Origin: Streptomyces abyssalis | GTDB lineage: Bacteria; Actinomycetota; Actinomycetes; Streptomycetales; Streptomycetaceae | Direction: 5' to 3' | DNA length: 64,000 nt | Assembly (NCBI RefSeq): GCF_001751365.1 | Contig: NZ_LJGT01000037.1 | Span: 778,556-842,555 of the forward strand | Part shown: in pieces, positions 60,753 through 64,000 of the stretch | Position numbering within the stretch: the stretch's first letter is position 1 | Layout of the letters: each line of letters opens with the position of its first letter | Notes under the pieces: model-generated | The model's database searches: none | What the model saw: only the letters and a program-made list of their open reading frames with translations | What the model was told of the DNA's origin: nothing | Program-made: the position numbers and the translations under genes

Positions 60753-61355
60753 TCAGCGGTCTCCCGCGGGCCCCTCACGCACCTGGAATCCCAACTCTCC
60801 CTGGCGCACCAGGAAATTCGCAGATGAATACGAGGAGTCCTCCGCGAAGTGCGCTGTCTCCGCGCGCGTCCAGGCTTCCCAGAATTCCTTCAGTTCCGGG
60901 CCGTCCCGCTCCCGGCCGCGCCGCCAGGCGTCCCCGGCCGCCATGTCCATCCACAGCAGACAGGCCAGACGCGGGCGCAGCGCGCGCCGTCCCGCGCCGA
61001 CGCCCTCCAGCACGACCACGGGCGCGGGAGGCAGCAGGGTCGTGGCGTCCGGGCCGTCGGGGAAGGCCGCGCGCGTCCAGTCGTACGCCGTGTAGCGGGC
61101 GCTGCGGCCCCGCGACAACGGGGTGAGCACCTGTTCGTCAAGCCGGTCCGTCCAGTCGAAGAAGGCGTCGTGGCTGGCCAGGTCGTCCAGATGGAGTACG
61201 GGAGCACCGGCGAGGGCTCGGCTGAGCAGGGCGGCGAAGGTCGTCTTGCCTGATCCGGCATGCCCGTCCACCGCGATCAGCCTGACGGGCCCGCACGACG
61301 GGGGAAGTGCCCTCAGCCCGGCGGCGAGCGCGGCGACGGAGCGGGGCCTGGACAC
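60753..61355 (-). CDS. Uridine-kinase-like P-loop NTPase
   Basis: A roughly 200-residue kinase-like protein. VRLIAVDGHAGSGKTTFAAL has the P-loop GHAGSGKTT, LHLDDLASHDAFFDWTDRL the Asp pair typical of uridine kinases, and PVVVLEGVGAGRRALRPRL a Walker-B-like segment. Nucleoside phosphorylation is likely but unproved. I placed the start at GTG 61355 (VSRPRSV). It has no ribosome site, but TACACT (minus strand; 61362-61367) ends six bases upstream, so the message may be leaderless. The longest frame begins at 61406. Confidence 0.8.
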   Translation of the reverse strand: MSRPRSVAALAAGLRALPPSCGPVRLIAVDGHAGSGKTTFAALLSRALAGAPVLHLDDLASHDAFFDWTDRLDEQVLTPLSRGRSARYTAYDWTRAAFPDGPDATTLLPPAPVVVLEGVGAGRRALRPRLACLLWMDMAAGDAWRRGRERDGPELKEFWEAWTRAETAHFAEDSSYSSANFLVRQGELGFQVREGPAGDR

Positions 61356-61361
61356 CGGATC

Positions 61362-61367
61362 AGTGTA
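61362..61367 (-). promoter_or_regulatory. Candidate -10 hexamer of a leaderless promoter
   Basis: On the minus strand the hexamer is TACACT, ending six bases before the GTG at 61355. Together with the absence of a ribosome site this is the usual layout of leaderless actinobacterial transcripts. No good -35 match is visible. Confidence 0.35.
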
Positions 61368-61525
61368 CGGAACCGCCCGAGGGCTGCCGCGGCCTCCCCG
61401 TGTCACTGGTCCACTCCAATATTGGTGAGTGCGTCGGGCCGGACTGCTGGCCCGGGGGGCGCCGGAGCGGGGATAGTGGCACTCTGACGCGCACCTGCCG
61501 CATGGGAACCGAGGTTGAGGGATCT

Positions 61526-62902
61526 ATGGCCATGAACAGCAGACCCACCACGCGCCGCACCGTACTCGCCGCCGCCGTCGCCACAGCGGCCGTGGCGGCC
61601 TCCTCGCCGGCTTCCGCCGCGGAACGGGCCGGCAGGCCCGGGCGAGCGGGAGGCAGCAAGCCGAAGGTCTCGCTGCACAGCTGGAACACCCGCAGCGACT
61701 GGGCGGCAGGCAAGGCCGAGGGCACACGCGTGGCCGGGGGCGGCCGTCCCGCCGTCGTCTTCGAGACCCCTATGGGCACGGCGAAGTACAAGGACCCGCA
61801 CACGGGGGAGAGCGCCACGTGGGAGTACGCCACGTGGACGTCGCCGCTGCGGCCGGCGGGCCTCGCGGCGGGCGAAGTCATCACCTCGTGGAACGCCCAC
61901 ACCCCGAAGGGCACCTGGCTGCGCGTCGAACTCCACGGCGTCTACTCCGACGGCACGAAGACGCCCTGGTACACGATGGGCGTGTGGACCTCCGGCGACG
62001 GCAAGGACGTGCCGCGGCGCACTTCCGTCGACGACCAGAGCGACGGCAAGTCCAGTGTGTGGACCGACACCTTCGCCATCGACGAGCTGGACAGCGGGCT
62101 GCGGCTGGCGGCGTACCAGGTGCGGCTGACGCTCTACCGCGCGCTGGCCAGCGGGGCCGAGCCGGCCGTGTGGCGGCTGAGCGCCATGAGTTCGGACGTG
62201 CCCGACCGCTTCACGGTCCCGGCCTCCAAGCCCGGACCTGGCCGCGGGATCGAGCTGGAGGTGCCGCGCTACTCGCAGGAAGTGCACAAGGGCCGGTACC
62301 CGGAGTACGACGGCGGCGGAGAGGCCTGGTGCAGCCCCACCTCCTCGCAGATGATCCTCGAGTACTGGGGCCGCAAGCCGTCGGAGAAGGACCTGGAGTG
62401 GGTCGACCCCGACTTCAGCGACCCGCAGGTCTGCCACGCGGCCCGCTACACCTTCGACTACCAGTACGAGGGCTGCGGCAACTGGCCCTTCAACGCGGCC
62501 TATGCGGCCACCTACCGTGACATGGAGTCGGTGGTCACCCGGCTCGGCAGCCTCACGGACGTGGAGCGTCTGGTGGCGGCGGGCATCCCCGTCATCACCT
62601 CGCAGTCCTTCATCGAGTCCGAACTGGACGGCGCGGGCTACGGCACCGCGGGCCATCTGATGACCGTCATCGGCTTCACGCGGGACGGGGACATCATCGC
62701 CAACGACCCGGCCTCGGAGGACAACGAGGCCGTACGACGTGTCTACAAGCGCCGCCAGTGGGAGAACATCTGGCTGCGCACCAAGCGCAAGGACGCGGAC
62801 GGCAAGGTCAAGTCCGGTACGGGCGGCGTGTGTTACCTGTACTTCCCGACCCGCCTGAGCGGCGGCCAGCGCAAGGTGCTCCGGGAGCTCGGGGTGCGCT
62901 GA
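61526..62902 (+). CDS. Exported peptidase C39-like protein
   Basis: A 458-residue protein with a twin-arginine signal ([20 protein letters not shown], cleavage near SASAAERA-like residues 30-34). Residues 45-230 are beta-rich, with regular Trp-containing strands of unknown role. The C39-like domain starts at about 248 (VPRYSQEVHKGRYPEYDGGG): Cys269 in EAWCSPTSSQMILEYWG is the probable nucleophile, AGHLMTVIGF holds the likely histidine and IIANDPAS the aspartate. It should act outside the cytoplasm, perhaps as a protease or amidase; the substrate is unknown. ATG 61526 follows GAGGGA at four bases; ATGs at 61502 and 61532 are alternatives. Confidence 0.82.
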   Translation: MAMNSRPTTRRTVLAAAVATAAVAASSPASAAERAGRPGRAGGSKPKVSLHSWNTRSDWAAGKAEGTRVAGGGRPAVVFETPMGTAKYKDPHTGESATWEYATWTSPLRPAGLAAGEVITSWNAHTPKGTWLRVELHGVYSDGTKTPWYTMGVWTSGDGKDVPRRTSVDDQSDGKSSVWTDTFAIDELDSGLRLAAYQVRLTLYRALASGAEPAVWRLSAMSSDVPDRFTVPASKPGPGRGIELEVPRYSQEVHKGRYPEYDGGGEAWCSPTSSQMILEYWGRKPSEKDLEWVDPDFSDPQVCHAARYTFDYQYEGCGNWPFNAAYAATYRDMESVVTRLGSLTDVERLVAAGIPVITSQSFIESELDGAGYGTAGHLMTVIGFTRDGDIIANDPASEDNEAVRRVYKRRQWENIWLRTKRKDADGKVKSGTGGVCYLYFPTRLSGGQRKVLRELGVR

Positions 62903-62936
62903 CGGGCCGGCCGGGCCCGTCCGAACAGCGCTGACC

Positions 62937-62975
62937 GTGTGCCCCGTCCGGCGGGAGACCGCGGACGGGGCACAC
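62937..62975 (+). terminator. Hairpin terminator after the C39-like gene
   Basis: GTGTGCCCCGTCCG (62937-62950) and CGGACGGGGCACAC (62962-62975) pair perfectly (14 bases) around an 11-base loop, 35 bases after the stop. No T-run follows. The remaining bases to 63232 show no gene, only a purine-rich leader before mbtH. Confidence 0.75.
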
Positions 62976-63232
62976 CCGTGCCAGGGGGCGGGAAGGTGCG
63001 ACGTCGGAAGCCGGGGGTTTCCGGAAGGGCAGCCGGGGTGTCGTCCCGGCCGTGAATCCGGATCGGAAGGCGAAATCATCCCTGTGCGGGTGAATCACCC
63101 TTTCGCCCTTGCAGCGCGGGGAGAGTTCCATTCATCCGCGAAATACTTGCGGGGCGTCCGTGGCTGCGGGAGTATGCACCGCCGAGAGGGTGGGGGAGCG
63201 GCTTTCCACTCGCATACCGGGGAGAGAACCTG

Positions 63233-63439
63233 ATGAGCAATCCGTTCGACGACGAGAACGGCTCGTTCTATGTACTCGTCAACGATGACAAGCAGAATTC
63301 GCTGTGGCCCGCGTTCGCGGAGATCCCCGAGGGCTGGACGATCGCCTTCGGCGAGGACACCCGTCAGGCGTGCCTCGATCACATCGAGGAGAACTGGACC
63401 GACATGCGACCCGCCCACCTGGTGAAGGAGATGGGCTGA
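63233..63439 (+). CDS. MbtH family protein
   Basis: A 68-residue MbtH protein, normal length. It opens NPFDDENGSFYVLVNDD and carries the family signatures SLWPAFAEIPEGW with its tryptophans, and CLDHIEENWTDMRPAHL. MbtH proteins bind adenylation domains of nonribosomal peptide synthetases and are needed for their solubility or activity. No synthetase lies to the left, so a nonribosomal peptide cluster should continue beyond the right edge. GGGGAGAG precedes the ATG. Confidence 0.95.
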   Translation: MSNPFDDENGSFYVLVNDDKQNSLWPAFAEIPEGWTIAFGEDTRQACLDHIEENWTDMRPAHLVKEMG

Positions 63440-63496
63440 CGGCGTTCGCCGCGGGCTTCTCGCGGCCCAGCGCGCCCGGGTGGGGCCCGGTTTGCG

Positions 63497-63515
63497 GCGG
63501 CAGTGCGGCTGCCGC
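63497..63515 (+). terminator. Small hairpin after mbtH
   Basis: GCGGCAG and CTGCCGC flank TGCGG, a seven-base stem 58 bases after the mbtH stop. It might terminate or attenuate the mbtH transcript. Confidence 0.4.
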
Positions 63516-63858
63516 GGCGGGCCTGAGCCTTCGCCGGAGACCGGCGCCAGTGGTCTGCACCGGTGAAAGGACCGGCGGCCTGTGACCCCGCCTGCGGATA
63601 CGTGCCGCCCGTTTTCCGGAATGCATGGTTCCGGCCTGCGCGAACGACTTAATCCGGGCAGAGCGTTCATTCTCGGCGAACTCCCAGGAAAAATCGCCCA
63701 GAACGATCCTCCGCGGCGTGCGGAGTCCTCTCCAATACAGGAAAGCGCGGCCGAACGGGCGCCTTTTCGCGGTGAATATCCATTCTGATTTCCGCTCTTC
63801 TCCCGGCCGCGCCGTCCCTGTAGCATCCCGCCCGACCAGAAGAATTCGGGGAGGATGC
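63516..63858 (+). other. Intergenic leader before the last gene, less GC-rich than its surroundings
   Basis: These bases have no supported gene. The stretch from about 63590 is noticeably richer in A and T (for example GAATATCCATTCTGATTTCC), as expected for a regulatory leader. TAGCAT near 63822 is a possible -10, with no clear -35. GGGGAGG lies just before the GTG at 63859. Confidence 0.4.
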
Positions 63859-64000
63859 GTGACGCCTCAAGTCGCGGGAGAACGCGCGTTTCCGGTGGCA
63901 TTGCGGAGCGCCGCCTGGCATGTGCCCGAGGCGGCGGTCGCGGTGCCGGAGCTGCCCGAACTGGCGTCGCTGAGCGCGGGCGAGCGGGGCACATGTCTCG
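63859..64000 (+). CDS. 5' end of a possible ketoacyl-ACP-synthase III-like gene, cut by the window edge
   Basis: GTG at 63859, four bases after GGGGAGG, opens a frame of 47 codons to the window end. The text VALRSAAWHVPEAAVAVPEL followed by PELASLSAGERGTCL resembles the N-terminus of KAS III-like thiolase-fold enzymes (an ...A.h.Pe..v.v.eL pattern). A KAS III-like enzyme beside MbtH would suit the start of a polyketide/peptide hybrid cluster. With so little protein, other families remain possible. The alternative ATG at 63855 abuts the ribosome site and gives an Arg/Gly-rich, unlikely product. Confidence 0.45.
   Translation, partial: MTPQVAGERAFPVALRSAAWHVPEAAVAVPELPELASLSAGERGTCL

Overview
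The window is very GC-rich actinobacterial chromosome, most likely Streptomyces or a close relative. Frequent GTG starts, four-base ATGA/GTGA start-stop overlaps, good AAGGAG/GGAGG ribosome sites and a few apparently leaderless genes support this. The riboflavin-histidine block (ribD-ribE-pnuC/ribM-ribBA-ribH-hisE-hisG, then a PH-domain gene and two CBS transport proteins) has the gene order I recall from the Streptomyces core chromosome. I see no tRNA, rRNA, IS element, prophage or CRISPR array. Most of the window is dense, ordinary chromosome; a biosynthetic cluster may begin at the right edge.

Left part (1-12,010). A flavin monooxygenase and a UPF0047 protein are followed by an IclR regulator (1917-2684, minus). 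It diverges from a tightly coupled plus-strand run of nine genes (2876-12,010): CitE-like lyase, CaiB-type CoA transferase, MaoC hydratase, acyl-CoA dehydrogenase, luciferase-like flavin enzyme, TRAP transporter DctP-DctQ-DctM and an MmgE/PrpD protein. Its content closely parallels the Pseudomonas itaconate-utilisation locus. I read it as uptake and CoA-dependent breakdown of a C5 dicarboxylate such as itaconate, mesaconate, citramalate or methylsuccinate. Two adjacent palindromes in the divergent promoter are likely IclR operators.

Middle part (12,100-34,400). This holds single housekeeping or accessory genes: HAD phosphatase, lactonase, sirohydrochlorin-chelatase-like protein, sugar kinase, uracil-DNA glycosylase, a BNR protein, a TetR regulator, a secreted I36 inhibitor, PAP2 phosphatase, M56 peptidase, a DUF5134 protein, VOC and GNAT proteins (the GNAT gene looks frameshifted), GDPD, an HSL-type esterase, a DUF6421-SDR-threonine aldolase run, an acyltransferase, a thioredoxin-like protein and etfBA.

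Right of centre (34,450-48,460). An amino-acid permease, an Lrp regulator, a nitrilase-family amidase and a flavin amino-acid monooxygenase look like a DavA/DavB-type route that would turn an imported amino acid (lysine is the best guess) into an amide and then an acid. DUF899 and a SnoaL-tailed sigma factor, methyltransferases, a proline iminopeptidase, an F420-type LLM protein, a DUF5995 protein and an MFS exporter follow.

Right end (48,700-64,000). An FMN riboswitch precedes the riboflavin operon, which includes a probable riboflavin importer. hisEG, two CNNM/HlyC-type proteins (the first with a hairpin covering its ribosome site), a TPR-AAA ATPase, a uridine-kinase-like protein and an exported C39-type protein follow. 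An MbtH gene and the start of a possible ketoacyl-synthase gene at the edge suggest that a nonribosomal peptide or hybrid cluster begins here.
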